Positions 1 through 13,000 of a stretch of 64,000 bases of DNA are shown here, one piece after another. The DNA lies in contig JABAKD010000021.1 in NCBI GenBank assembly GCA_012845835.1, positions 4,118,206 to 4,182,205 on the forward strand, read 5' to 3'. This stretch comes from Undaria pinnatifida (lineage: Eukaryota; Sar; Phaeophyceae; Laminariales; Alariaceae). The translations under genes were made by a program, and so were the position numbers. How positions within the stretch are numbered: position 1 is the stretch's first letter; each line of letters starts with the position of its first letter. The notes under the pieces are model-generated. The model had not been told where the DNA came from, did no database searches, and saw only the letters and a list, made by a program, of their open reading frames with translations.

Positions 1-125
1 CTCACAGCTCAGATCATTACACAGATCAGATCCTTACACAGATCAGACCATACAAAAAGACTCACGGAAGAAGAGCCTCATGCAATTTTTCTGCCGGTAC
101 AGCAGTTTCATAAAGCCCGACTGAT
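1..125. repeat. Short ACAGATCAGATCC-type tandem words
   Basis: Part of the intron after myosin exon 13. The word ACAGATCAGATCCTTACAC recurs, and related words appear at 47750-47970 and 48960-49000. Nothing else seen. Confidence 0.4.
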
Positions 126-159
126 ATGACAGAAAACACAAACGTCGGAGAGAAATTCG

Positions 160-365
160 GGAGGGGGGGGGTACTCATTCCATGCATAGCCGTAGTCTTC
201 AGATCACAGGCCCTCGCATCCGTACAATGCCGGGCCGGGACGAAGCACGTCGGGTTTTCACCGACCCGTCAGACATCGCGTGCACCGAGCACGAAGCGCG
301 GTGGAGCGTTTCAGCGAGTCGCACGAAGAGTGGGCTGCATCCCAGCGCTCATTTGTAGCATACCT
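160..365 (+). repeat. GGGTTTTCACC repeat copy
   Basis: Shares the blocks CATAGCCGTAGTCTT, CCTCGCATCC, GTCGGGTTTTCACC and GAGTCGCACGAAGAGTG with copies at 3355-3520, 20605-20710 (minus), 57475-57640 and 63165-63345 (minus). Usually bordered by a long G-run (here 165-175 and 410-436). Family unknown; non-coding. Confidence 0.75.
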
Positions 366-482
366 TACCTTTTTACCACCGACCCCCACACGTCTCTTTC
401 GAGGCTTACGGGGGGGGAGAAGGAGGGGGGGGGGGACCCGCAAGGGGCATGCAGGTTTAAAAGCTTAAGGTAACTTTTCGCT

Positions 483-665
483 CTCAAATCCGAGATATGA
501 CCCTGATAGCTACGCTGCGGTTGCAAGGAGAGTCGCCGACCTTTATCCTTCATGAGGACACACAACCCGTAATGCGCGCGATCGGAGTATCACACACAGC
601 TTGCAAAGATGACTTTCGACGAAATCTTCGATCTCACAGCTGGAGTGTATTTTCATTTTCTATAA
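483..665 (+). repeat. GCAAGC element copy
   Basis: A near-complete copy of the dispersed element also at 49186-49375 (minus) and 61880-62065: GACCCTGATAGCTACG, then CACAACCCGTAATGCGCGCG, GCTTGCAAAGATGA and TCTCACAGCTGGAGTG. It abuts the 30-bp duplication at 666. Confidence 0.75.
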
Positions 666-695
666 TAAATCCCCGCTCACCTGCAACTGATCCCT
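666..695 (-). repeat. Second copy of the exon 13 / donor junction
   Basis: Identical to 922-951: 15 nt of exon 13, then the donor and 15 nt of intron. It is a complete, intact-looking donor inside the intron, 256 nt downstream of the used one. Use of this copy would add 256 nt (not a multiple of 3). Confidence 0.9.
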
Positions 696-921
696 ATCGT
701 ATTCTACACAAGATAACACACCCACATAAGATACCACACCCCCCACAGAATACGACACCGCGGTGATAATTTTTGGGGCTCGAAATATAGCGCCTTAGTC
801 TAATACCAAGTAATATGGCGACAGAAGATACCACACCCCCCACAGGATACCACACCCGGTGATAATATTTTCAAGCGCTCAAATGTATCACCGGGGGTGT
901 GTTATCTTGTGTAGAATACGG
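696..921. mobile_element. 226-bp inverted-repeat element inserted at a splice donor
   Basis: Has 26-bp perfect terminal inverted repeats (698-723 and 895-920, beginning CGTATTCTACACAAGATAAC). Internal GATACCACACCC and GGTGATAAT words recur, so the whole can fold. It is flanked by an exact 30-bp direct repeat (666-695, 922-951) that straddles the exon 13 / intron boundary. No coding capacity, so a non-autonomous DNA element or filler. Confidence 0.8.
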
Positions 922-936
922 TAAATCCCCGCTCAC

Positions 937-1068
937 CTGCAACTGATCCCTGTTCTTCTCCACAAAGCCTCCGGTGTTGTACACCACGCTGCCGGCGTAG
1001 TGGTTCACGGTGAACTCTAGCTTCGTCGCGAACCGACTCTTGTCGAAGTTCTCGTGGTCCTTGTACGC
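937..1068 (-). CDS. Myosin exon 13: HYAG motif (last visible)
   Basis: Residues 539-582, [20 protein letters not shown] then [20 protein letters not shown]. Matches FxVxHYAGxVxYxxxGFxxKN. Acceptor ACTCTAG, donor CAG|GTGAGC. The last 15 nt of this exon plus 15 nt of intron are repeated exactly at 666-695. No further exon is visible between 1 and 936, so the next lies outside the window. Confidence 0.97.
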
Positions 1069-4000
1069 CTAGAGTGATCAAACAGTAGCGGCACTAAATT
1101 AAGCCAAATAGCGGTGGATATATAATAACCGGTCGCATAATAAACCGGTCGCCCCGGTGGCGTATCAGGTTATCCTCGAGCCTGGTATAGGTCAGGTTCG
1201 TGAGTTCGAGCCCCGCCGAGTGCATACTCGTATAAATTCGTTGGGACTTTTTCTCGTGCACAAATTGACTTGCGGAAAGCGCGAGAGCGTGAGTTAGCGA
1301 CAATCGATGAAAAATCGACGAGCAGCGGGATTGCTGAACCCTATGCGCGATAAAAGTTGAAGGCAAGAACCGGGGGGGGGAGGAAGGGACGACACCTGTG
1401 ACCACGGCTTGTCCAGCAGCTGGAAAGTAAAAAGTGTGAAGAAAAAAGAAGAAAAAAAAAAATGTGTGCATTTTTTGCGGGAATTTAAAAACAGTGGCAA
1501 TAGAAATTTGGCGGCAAGAAGGAGTAAAGGAGGGATGGTAGCGAGGAAGGGCACGGGAAAGGGTACCAGGGGAGCACACAAACACAAAAGAAGGAGCCAC
1601 GTCTGCACTCCACATACTCCAAAGAAAGGTGAAAAAAAAAACAAAAAACGGGGCGCTGTGCTTTCTGTGCGAATCGAGAAAATGACGTGTTTTTTTTTTT
1701 GCTTCACTTTTTTTAGATGGTTTCAGTAACCCCCCGGCCCTTCCTGGCTCCTTAAAAACCAAAAGGCGCGCGGGGTGAGACTTTTTGTTGAGAAAATTGC
1801 TAGTGCTCCGCTGATAGGGGGGGGGGGTGCTAACTTAGCGTCTAATCGCGAACAGTGCTGTCGGAACACTCGCCGTGCGTATTTTATAAAATTATTACAA
1901 CAACGTCAGCTGTGAGTTGGACAGTTTTAGGGTCGATCATCATCTTTGCAAGCTGCGTAATACACCGGCTGCCCGTTTATATCAAGTTTTCATGAGTCAA
2001 AACCTAATCATTGACACAAAAATAGCCAGCATATCTAGCAACAAGAGCAGTATTATACGTCTAGTTGAACATACATACATGAGAACATGATCTCGCGCGT
2101 TATTTAAGCAGGATAGAAAAAGCAAGATGGCAGCGAGGATGGGGAAGGCGAGGGGGGGGGGGGGGGGGGGGCGTACACGTTTGTTGCTTGCCTTAGTCAT
2201 TTGACCATTGACCACGCATCCCTCTCGAGACGAAGCACCGTTTCTACTCCTAATAGACACCTCCAACATTTGGGCGCTCACTACGCTTCTTCCGTATACT
2301 ACATAGAAACTGTTTGCTTATCCTATCCTATTCCTGCTTCGCCGTCTGCGGCCACCATCAATCTCCTAGGACAGCGATCGTTTTCTCGCTACCCTCTAGT
2401 CTATCAAACTCTTCCATGTCACTTACGTCTAATTTCCTCCATCTCCTCCTCTAACGCACCCCGTTCCTACTTGTATATTCCACATTCTCCTACTATGTGA
2501 CAAGGGGGGGGGGGGGGGGGGGGGGGTGAGTAGCCGTTGTTCCCCAACAAATATGAGGACGTCGAAGAAAAATTGATGGGAAGCTTGGGACCACAAATCA
2601 TGTCGGGAACCACACCGAAACCAATCTCACGCGGGGGCGGCTCAGAAAAGCCGGATGCGCCGCTGGCATTGCATGAGCATGAGTCTCAATCAGCTTCAAG
2701 GGGTGGGGGAGGTCTGACCTTGAACGCTTTCGACGCGAACGCCTCGTCCGTTCCCTTGGGGAGCATGCACTCCTCGTCCAGCAACGAAAGCAGCCCTTTT
2801 CTCGGCTCCTCGATCATGCCCAGCACCTGCACGGCGGGTTTCGGTGGTTCGTTTCGTGTAGGGTTTGCCTTCCAGAAAAAAAAAAACTGACTTCCATTTC
2901 TCTCGAGACAGGGAAAAAACCACGTACCAGTACCTCCTGTCAAATTTATGTTATTGGTACCGAATACGATATCATCATCAACCACCAACCATCATCACCA
3001 CCACAACCACCACTACCACCAACCTCCCCCGGCCCCCCATCCCCCCACCACCACGCCCACAGCCACAACACAACACCTCTCCCCCCCAACCCCCAATCCC
3101 ACCACGCAGACCACCCCCACCCCTACTCCATCTGAAATTTCTCACCGCCGCGTTGTCCTGGAAATCGATGTGAGACCACGGGATCCCCTCGTCCTGGTAC
3201 TCCACCTGAAAAAGAGGCGGCACAGGAGAGAGAGAGAGGGGGGGGGGGTACTCATTTGTTGCTCGCCTTGAGTCATTTGGCCTTTGACCATGCACCTCTT
3301 TCGAGACGTGGCGCCTTGGAGGAGGGGGGGGGAGGGGGGAGGGGGGGGGGGGGGGAACTCACTCCATAGCCGTAGTCTTAAAAGACTACATAAAACCTCG
3401 CATCCCTACCGTGCCGGGACGGAGCAGGTCGGGTTTTCACCCTCCAGCACCGAGTGCGAAACGCCGTGGGGTAGTCGGCGAGTCGCACGAAGAGTGAGCT
3501 GCATCCTATTAACGTCCGCTTGTGATGCGGACTTCCGCACCTTGTGCGTACTTTCTGGTTTATGAAAGACTGCTTGTAATGTTCGTATCGTGCCTGGGAT
3601 GTGGGGGGGGGGGGGCTGCTATTGAAGCACGAAAAATGACAGTAAGCGAGCAGGCCGGAAGCTTTTGACACTTCTTGCTGTACCCTCTCGTCACCCGTCG
3701 CCGTACCCTCTCGCCATTTTTGGCTAGACCCTTCCTACCCGCGCACTATTGTAGAGAACATCTGTCACACGTCGACTTCGTGATTTTCCAGTCTCCTGGA
3801 GATTTCAAGCGCTGTTGCATTCCAATTCGGCTCTCACCTGTACGTTCTTAAACACGTCTTGGGTGAACTTCTGCTGCAGTTTCTCGTTCGCGTAGTTGAT
3901 GCAGAACTGCTCGAAGCTGTTGTGCTCGAAGGTCTCGAACCCGAAAATATCCTGAATACAAAAAAGGTTGAACAAGACAACGACAGGCAAAAAAAAAAAA

Positions 4001-7000
4001 AGAGGTCAGGCTACTTACTCATCGTGCAGTGCTCGCAGCGATCGGCTCTACCCCCAAAATCGCCATGACCGCCAGCACCAACGCTACCACGACCGTCACT
4101 CGCCCCTCGCCCCCCGGAACCAGTCAACGCCATCAAAACCAACACCAACCCCCCCCCCCCGCTCCTCTTCTCCTTCACACACACACTCTCGCCCCCCCTT
4201 CCAACTCACGAGGAGATCAATCGTGCCCTTGACCGCGCCCTTGGCGCATCTTGTCGAATCATTAATCTTAGCCACCAGCCAGTCGAACACGCGGCAGTAG
4301 ATCTCCTTGGCGAGCCCATCGAGACTGTCCGTAGCTGCCGCAGGCGCAAGGGGGACGTCGATCGTTTTCCCCTCTACCTGCACAGTCCTGCAATAAAAAA
4401 AAAAGAAAAAAAAGGGAAAACCAAAAAGGAAACACGAATCAACAAAAAACGATGAAAAAATAAAAATGCACATTGATGGAAAACAAAATACGAACGATGC
4501 AGACAGTTCGCAAAAAAATGAATAACGTAGAACGTTAAATGCAACACGCGAAGATGCACAAAACGCACGCCGCAAAATCCACCAAAAACCAAAAGCAAAA
4601 AGCGAAATACAACGTGCAAAAGCGCAACTATGCAAAACGCATATCGATATATACTACCGTACCGCTGAAACGCAAAAGGCGTACGAATCAGGTATAATAT
4701 AAACCGCACAAACCGTGCGCGGCTGAACACTACCAGGCACGCATTTCACAGTTCCCAATACTTTTACGAGTAGCACCGCGCTCCCGACATGGTAACAAAA
4801 CACTTGGAGTTAGTCAGACTTGAAAAAATAATGAGAGTTGGAAATTGATTACTATTTACATCTCTTAACCCTTTTAGCAGCGCATTCCCGACACAAGGAC
4901 AAAACACTTGGAGTTAGACTACAGTGGGAAAAAAAACACAAGTTGGAAATGGGTTACTTACATCTCTTAACCCTTCTAGCAGCGCACTCCCGACATAGGC
5001 ACAAAACACTTAGAGTTAGACTAGGAAAATTTAGAAGTTGAAAAAGGGGGTAACGCCTTTACAACTGGAAACCCTTGTTTGACAAAATCACTTGAAGTTA
5101 GTATAGGGAGGGGTGTGGGGGCTCTAAAGGGGTTAAAAGAGCATTGCCTACCTGTGCGTGAGGTGCTGGCCCAGCTCGGCTGCCGTGACTCCAAGCATAT
5201 AAGCCGGGGCCTTCAGCATCCCCGCCTCCCGTGCCTCGCAGCCGTGAACTCCGCTGTCGCTGCCCTTCTCGTCGAAGGCAATCTGAAGGGCAACATGAAA
5301 CAGAAAAGCACGTAAATAAAGTGACCGGTTAGATGCCGGTCGACGGGTCTAGTTTCGTCCCGTCAAGGCCTCTTTAGATGTAACATACTGGTTTTAGTAT
5401 GTAGCGGTCCTTGACGGCTGTCCGTCCGTCAAAAGTCAAGAGCGCCGTCAGCCGACATGTTTGTGAAGAACGGCAAACGTAACTTGATCAAAGACGCGTG
5501 TGGAGGACAGTGGACAGGGTTTATTAGCACTTTTTCGCCAAACCAGTTCTGGCCGAAGAAGGGGGTTTCCCAAAAACAAATGTGGCCGATAAGGGTCCCC
5601 TAAAAAAATAACAATTATGGTCGCGACCGGGTGCCTCATCTCAGGCAAGACGTAGCGTCGTTGGAATACGAACACTTTTGGTATTATACAGTCTTGTTCG
5701 TTGTATATCTATTATCTATATATCTATATATAAATAAGTTAACGGGGGGTGCACCTTCTTTTTTTTGTCAAAGTTATTGTTACGAGTGACGTCGTACAGA
5801 GCTCAAGTGACGAGCCTCACCAAAAAAAATTATAAGCTGCTCCCCGACAAACAAGTACCAAAAAACAACCGTGGACTCCAGCACTCTGGATTGCGAAACG
5901 CAATTGAGTTCAATTGGCACGCGACGTGTACGAAAATACGTGGAAATGTGGTGAGCTTAAGCTTCTTTTTTTTTCCCCCATCCGTCGGAGGATTGAAATA
6001 AAAAAAAAAAAGGACTCCAGCACTTTCACCCCTTGACCGACAGTAACCTTCATTTACCTTGGCTGACGCCAAATTACTGGTTTTCAGTGTGACACGATCG
6101 GTTTCATACCCTTGACCGCCGGACGATTCCCTTGACCGGCTCGTCTCCTGACATGATAGATGTCAGGCGACAGGGCACTTTCAGCCCTTGACCTACGGCA
6201 ACTTTCCGATAATTTACTTCGACTGACGCCAAACAACTAGGTTTTAGTGCAGAACGATCGGGTTGGCACCCTTGGCCGCTGGACGATTTTCCTTGACTGA
6301 CCCGTCTCCTGATATGACGCCAAACTACTAGGTCTTAGTGTGGAACGACCGGATTGACATCCTTGACTGCTTGACGATTTCTCTTGACTGACCCGTCACC
6401 TGAAGTGACGACACACTACTGGGTTATACTGTAGAACCATCGGGTTGACACCCTTGACCACTGGACCATTTCCCTCAACTGACCCGCCTCCTGACATGAC
6501 GCCAAACTGCTAGGTTTTAGTGTGGAACGATCGTTTTGATCGCCGGACGATTCCCTTGACCGCCTCCTGACATCTCTACACTAATAGGTCAAACATGATG
6601 ATCAATACCGGACCGATCCAACCACAGCATTGTCAAAACAATGGAACTACAGCAGGGTGGCCGCCACGATAAGGAAAAGCAGTATATGAGGGATCTCGAA
6701 TTTCTCCGCGCCGTGTTTTCCCACGTCAAGAGACCTCGCCCCTTAAAAGTGGACACACCACACATTAAAGAATAAGGGACCCAATATCCCTACAAAAGGG
6801 CCAATACAAAGGCTCCCGCCTGCAAAACGCCACAGCGATTGCTTTGAAAACAGTTATATATATATATATATATATATATGTGCTCGGAAAGTCCAGCATG
6901 TGCAAAATCTAGTAAGATCCGTCGGTATTGCCAAAGACCTCTGCGCCCCGACGCGCACATGATCCTTTAAAAGGGGCTCATTATCCCTTAAAAGGGGCTC

Positions 7001-10000
7001 ATGGTGCCTAAAAAAGGGGCAATATACCAATACAACGGACCTCTCGGGCCAAGTCATCAAAGCGACTTGACCGTTGAAAAAAACAAAAACAAAAAGTCAC
7101 CGTGGCAGAATCAAACGCACCATTAAACAGAAACTTTTAAGAAATCACGAATTATCTGGTCCAGTGAGCGACCGCTGTCCAGTTGTAAACAACAGCTCTG
7201 TCTGTTCGCGTGTTCTGCCAGTCTGCCAGCACCGTTCCGCGCGGTATCCACCTGGAACCTCCACAAAGCGCGATCAACCAAACAATGCCACCTGCTGCTG
7301 CGGCCAAAGTAAGGTACGTACGTACTCCGCCTAAAACAAGTATTATGAGGAATCGGGAACCGATAAAAATAATGTTTGGTTTGTCGTTCATAGAGAGAAT
7401 TGGGCGCTGTATAATGTTTGGTTTGTCGTTCATAGAGAGCTGTTACAGCGCCCAATTCTCTCTATGAACGACAAACCAAACATTATTTTTATCGGTTCTA
7501 AACTACCTGGTATGACCCATAACGCCCAATTCTCTCTATGAACGACAAACCAAATATTATTTTTATCGGTTCCCGATTCTTCATAATATACTTATTTTAA
7601 ACAGAAAGTTGAAAAAACATTGCTGTAGGGGGTAGTAGTGGCGGGAGTAATTTTCGCCAAAACTCAAAATCGTCCAAGAAAAAAAAAAAAAAACATGGAA
7701 GATTCGACGGCGTCACCAATACAACGAACTTATCGGGCCAACTAATCAAAGACCCAATCACTCGTTGGCAAATAAATTAGAAAGGAAAATCACTGCTGCA
7801 GAATCACACGAACCATCAAATTGACTGCGAAAGCATCGGTTGAACCTTAGGTGTTTTTCTTTTTCTCAAGACTCTCAGCAGCAACGCGAAAAAACGTGCA
7901 ACTATTAATGCTTCCATGGCGTCACCAATACAACGGACATCTCGGTCCGAATCACCGAAGCCACTCAACCGTTGGTATATCAAATAAAAAAACAATCAAA
8001 CGGACCATCAAACAGACTGTGAACGCATCGGTTGAATCTTGCGGAGTTTTCCTTTTCTGAAGACTCTCAGACTCTCAGGAGGGTCGTCAAAAAGAAAGCA
8101 CAACTACAAATGCGTCCATCGCGTCAACATTACGACGGACCTCTCCGGCCAAATCATCAAAGCAACTTGAAAGTTAAGCAAATAAAGCAAAAAATCACTG
8201 CGGTAAAATCAAGCGAACCATCAACTAGACTGTGAAAGAGTCCGTTTAATCTTGGGGAGGGGGGGGGGGGCTGAAGACTCACAGCAGTAATGTAAAAAAA
8301 AGTGCAACTATTAATGCTTCCACGTCGCCACCGACACAACGGACCTCTCAGGCCAGACCCTCGAAGCAACCCAACCGTTCGCAAATAAAATGAAAAAATC
8401 ACTTGCAAGCAGAATCAAACGCACCCTCAAATAGACTGTTTAAAGCATCGATAGGTTCTTTCCTTTCTCTCAAGACTCTCAGCAGCAATGCTAAAACAAA
8501 AATTACAACCATTAGCGCTTCAACGGCGTCACCAAATAAATACAACGGACATCTCGGGCGAAATCATCAACGCAACTCAACCGTTAGCAAAAAAAAAACA
8601 GCAACAACAAAAATCACCGAGCCAGGATCAAAGGAACCACATCAAAAAGACCGCTAAAAAGCATCGGTTAATTCTTCGGGTTTTATTTTTCCGAAGACTC
8701 TCAGCAGTATCGTAAAAAATCAGTAAAAAACTGGAGTCATGAGTCTCTCAGAGTAGTGGTTGCCGTTGTTAGATTAACTAATTATGGCTGGCCGGTTAGT
8801 CTACGCTCCTCAAGTTTAGACCTAACGGTAACTAGGATCATTTTCACGGGTCTATTGATCGGTTCGAGGACTAGCGCCAGGACACCAAGTTTACAACTAT
8901 CGGCAAGTAGGATAATTTTTACGAGTCTATTGATCGGTTCGAGGACTAGCGCCAGGACGCGCGCTACGATAGAGGCGCGCATCACTTCTCACTTTTCTTT
9001 CTGAGGTTCCTCAATCTTGGAGCATGAGACCTCTCCCCAAAAACTGATTTGGAGAAAAAAAAAAACGCTTCCGGAAAAAAAGCAAAAACAAAACAAAACG
9101 TGGCCTAGGGTACACAACGACAATCATTCCAAGAAAAATTGCCCATTTCCCCCCCTAAACCGGCTCAAAACAAAAAAAGGGGAGTGAGGGTACCGAATTT
9201 TTTTTTCGTGTGCCCATTGGGAATGCTGACACTCAATTTTTAACCGAAAATGCCAAAACGATAAAAAAAAAAATCCGGATTTCTCACAAAATATCACGAT
9301 TCGCAAAAACGCCACGGTTTCTTTTTTTTGTCACGATTCCTGACATTTTTTTTACTTCATATTTAGAAAGAGGGCAGGCCCGGCCCTAAACAAACGGAAG
9401 GTCATAACACAAGATCGTCCACACCATCAACAAATTTACACAGCAATAAGTAGCATACTATCAAAAACCCAGAAAAACGAGTCAAGGCATCATGAATCAG
9501 GAATACTCGTCTGTTCCAGGTATTCCAATCACACCGTGGCGCTGGCGCCATCACAACTGGAAGCCCGTGTTGGGCGACAAATTACTTGGAATTGGTACAG
9601 GGAAGGGATTTGGGGCTCTACAGTGGTTAACGAGGTTGACCAACCCCTTTGGGACTTCACAAGGGGAAACCAGCGCATTAAAGCCTGTTAACAACTGGAA
9701 AAAACCGTTTTGAGCGACAACTCACTTGGAAGTAGTACGGGGGGGGTTGGGGGTCTCTAAAGGGGTTAATGAGAGGTTGACCAACCACCCCTTTGGGACT
9801 TCAGAGGGGGAAACTGACGCGTTGACGCCTGCACAACTGGAGACTCGTTTTAGGGGGAAATTACTTGGAATCAGTATAGGGAAGGGATTTGGGGGCTCTG
9901 ATTGGGTAAAGAGGGGAGTGGGCAAGGGGGGAGATCTACTGTATACCTGGTACAACACAGAATAAAGTAAAAAGTGAACAAAAATGAACAAAAAGTAAAA

Positions 10001-13000
10001 ATACAAACACGGAAAGGTCAAAAACGCTTGCCTGTCCGAGGTGCAGAACTCCCGAAACGGCCGAGAGCAGCTCCGACACTTCTTTGTCGGACATCCCGAT
10101 GACGTCTAAAGCCTTTCGAGTCTGCTCAAACCTGTCCCCGTCGGACATGCCCTCGATCACACCTGCCAAGACGAGGGCAACAACGTGTCAGCAGCAACAA
10201 CAGCAGCAACAACAAAACTTCCAAAAACAGCAACCTCTCTAAATTATCGCTCGTCTTCTTGTCGCTCTCTCCCCCCCATCTCTCGCTTTTTCTCAAAATA
10301 CTCCTATCGACTTTCTCTCCCCCTCTCTCATCACTCCCTCCCGCAACACACCCTACGTTGTCTCCCCCCAGCCGTCGCCAAGCACACCCTACATCGTCTC
10401 CCTCTCATCATGAAAAACAGCTATTAATATTTACGGAGATCCACCGTTAACAGGATTAAAAAATCACGCACGAAGAAGGAAACCATCTGTCCTACGCTAC
10501 ACGACCGTGTCCAGTCCGGTTTTTAGCTCTGTACATCTGGGAACACCAACCAACAACAAAAACAACAACAACAACAACAACAACAACAAAAATGTGAGCA
10601 AGCGCTAGTAAAACAAAGGCGGACGCCTTTTTTTATGCTGCCCCCTGTTTGTGTTTCGTGTTTCATCCTCCCATCAATAACAGTGGACCTCCGTAAATAA
10701 TGTCTCGAAACATGCATGAAAATACGTGGAAGTGTGGTGAGCTCAATCTTTATTTTTCCGCATCCTCCGAAAGACAACAACAACAACAACAACAACAACA
10801 GCAACAACAACTCCAAGCATGTATGAACATGCGTGGAACAAACTGTGGCGAGCGTGGGCTTTTTTTTTGCCTCATCCGCCGGACGGCTAAACAAACACAA
10901 GAAAAAAAAAAAGTCTCGAAAAAGATGTTCATCACTAACCCCTCCTATCGTGTCCCTCCACCATTAGTAAAAACGTAGAACGTTTTCTTTGAAAGCTGCA
11001 GCTGTGAGGTCGAGCATGTCGTCGAAACTCAGATCGCGCGTATCACGGGGTGTGTATGTACGTCATCATGAGGCATACTTAAGCTGTGTGATACTCCAAT
11101 CGCGCGTATTACGGGGCGTGAAATGTACGTCCTCATGAAATTTTCTACTTTTTTTTTCGCACACTTCTACGTTCCAGCTTCTGGACAACAAGCCGTGGTC
11201 ACAGGTGTCGTCCCTTCTCCCCCCCGGTTCTTGCCTTCAATTTTTATCGCGCATAGGGTTCAGCAAAATCCCACTGCTCGTCGGTTTTTCATCGAGTGTC
11301 GCTAACTCACGCTCTCGTGTTTTCCGCAAGTCAATTTGTGCGCAAGAAGAAGTCCCCACGAATTTATACGAGTGAGTTCGAAGGATATAAAGGTCGCCGA
11401 CGCCCCTTAGTAAAACCTAGCATCAACAGGGTCAACACGGCGGTATGTTTATATCGTCGTTCCCAAAATAAAGCACTTGCCTTAACGCCTTCACAACTCG
11501 TGACAAAATTACGTGAAATTACTATAGGGAGGGATGTGGGGGCTCTGAAGGGGTCATAACCCTTTGGGTGGGGCTTCAGCACATCTTGATTATGGTATAA
11601 AAAAAATGACCGACAAAACTGACGATTGCAGCATCCTTCACACGAACCAGCTCGGTCTGCTACAGCAGTAGATCACGTGGCAACGACTTTCCAGTCCAAC
11701 TCCGATGCAAGCGCCTGAAATACACGCGCGCGCACAGCTTGCGCCGCTGCCGTGTGGTACATGCTCCCGTCATGGTGGGGATGCGCTAACACTTTGTTTT
11801 TTTTGCTGTACGTGGGCCTCGAAAGGGTGAATCAGGTAAGGCAAGGTACTACTGTAGACATTTTTCGGTCCATTCTAATACATATCTCTCTCTACGTCAC
11901 ATCCGCCTCCGCACCTTCCCTATCCCCCCCCATGTTGGTGTATCGGAAGGACGAGCTGCTCCGCCCGTCTAGCCCGTACCGCTTCTTCTCCTTTTCTGGT
12001 GCCGCCAGAAGCTGAAACAACAAAACACCACATGCATACACCGGGCACATGACAGCAACGGGAGGGGGAAGGAAACGAGGGAACAAGGGAGGGAGGGAGG
12101 GAGGGAGGACGGAGGGAGGGAGAGAGGGAAGGAGGGAGGGAGGGAGGGAGGGAGGGAGGGAGGGAGGGAGGGAGGGAGGGAGGGTGGGAGGGAGGGAGGG
12201 AGGGAGGGAGGGAGGGAGGGAGGGAGGGAGGGAGGGAGGGTGGGAGGGAGGGAGGGAGGGAGGGAGGGAGGGAGGGAGGGAGGGTGGGAGGGAGGGTGGG
12301 AGGGAGGGAGGGACGGAGGGAGGGAGGGACGGAGGGAAGGGGGGAGGGGATAGGGGGTGTGAGGGGGTACAACGAACAACGAAAGAGCGGTGCGGGAAAA
12401 TATCCAAAACTAGGCCCTCCAGCCACCACAACAAAAAAAGGACATGGACACCAAAGACCACACATCATAGAATATGCACAAACATCATACGGTACCCAAT
12501 ACCTTGTACTACACTGTTGTACCAGGTATCAGATTTTATTAAACGTTTTCCAAGACGTCAGCTGTGAGTTTATTTTACGTACAAGTCATACTTCGAAGTA
12601 TATATTGAAAGGACATGACATCCGCAAAAACGAGCCGGCGGTGTATCACGCAGCTTTCCAAGATGAGCACCCACCCTAAATTTATCGAACCCACAGCTGA
12701 CGTGTTTAGAAACATTCACAAAATAAGAGCAGCTTACACTCGCAGCACGGTCGAACCAATCAATCGAGAAGGCCAATCAACATCCGGTCGACAAAGGGGT
12801 TTTACTCTTGACCACACTTTTTCGATGAAATGGTTGACATACAGAATCAGTTCGATCTATTCCTAACCCTAACCACAACCACACCCGCCACCCAATCAAA
12901 CCGGTATCCCGATATAAGGCGGTCCGAGTAACGCCGTATCCCGATGTAAGGTGGTCAAAGTAAGGCGGTATCCCGATATAAGGCGGTCTGAGTGAGACGG

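Noticed and set aside
126-473. 115-residue ORF at the left edge
   Set aside because: It reads a dispersed repeat; the other copies have different frames and stops.
1150-1215. Working tRNA gene in the SINE-1 head
   Set aside because: A and B boxes are present but the acceptor stem does not close, and the same head recurs in several copies with a SINE body.
12049-12567. Long Gly/Arg/Glu and Pro/Ser ORFs on both strands
   Set aside because: They are the six-frame reading of the (GGGA)n microsatellite inside a myosin intron.
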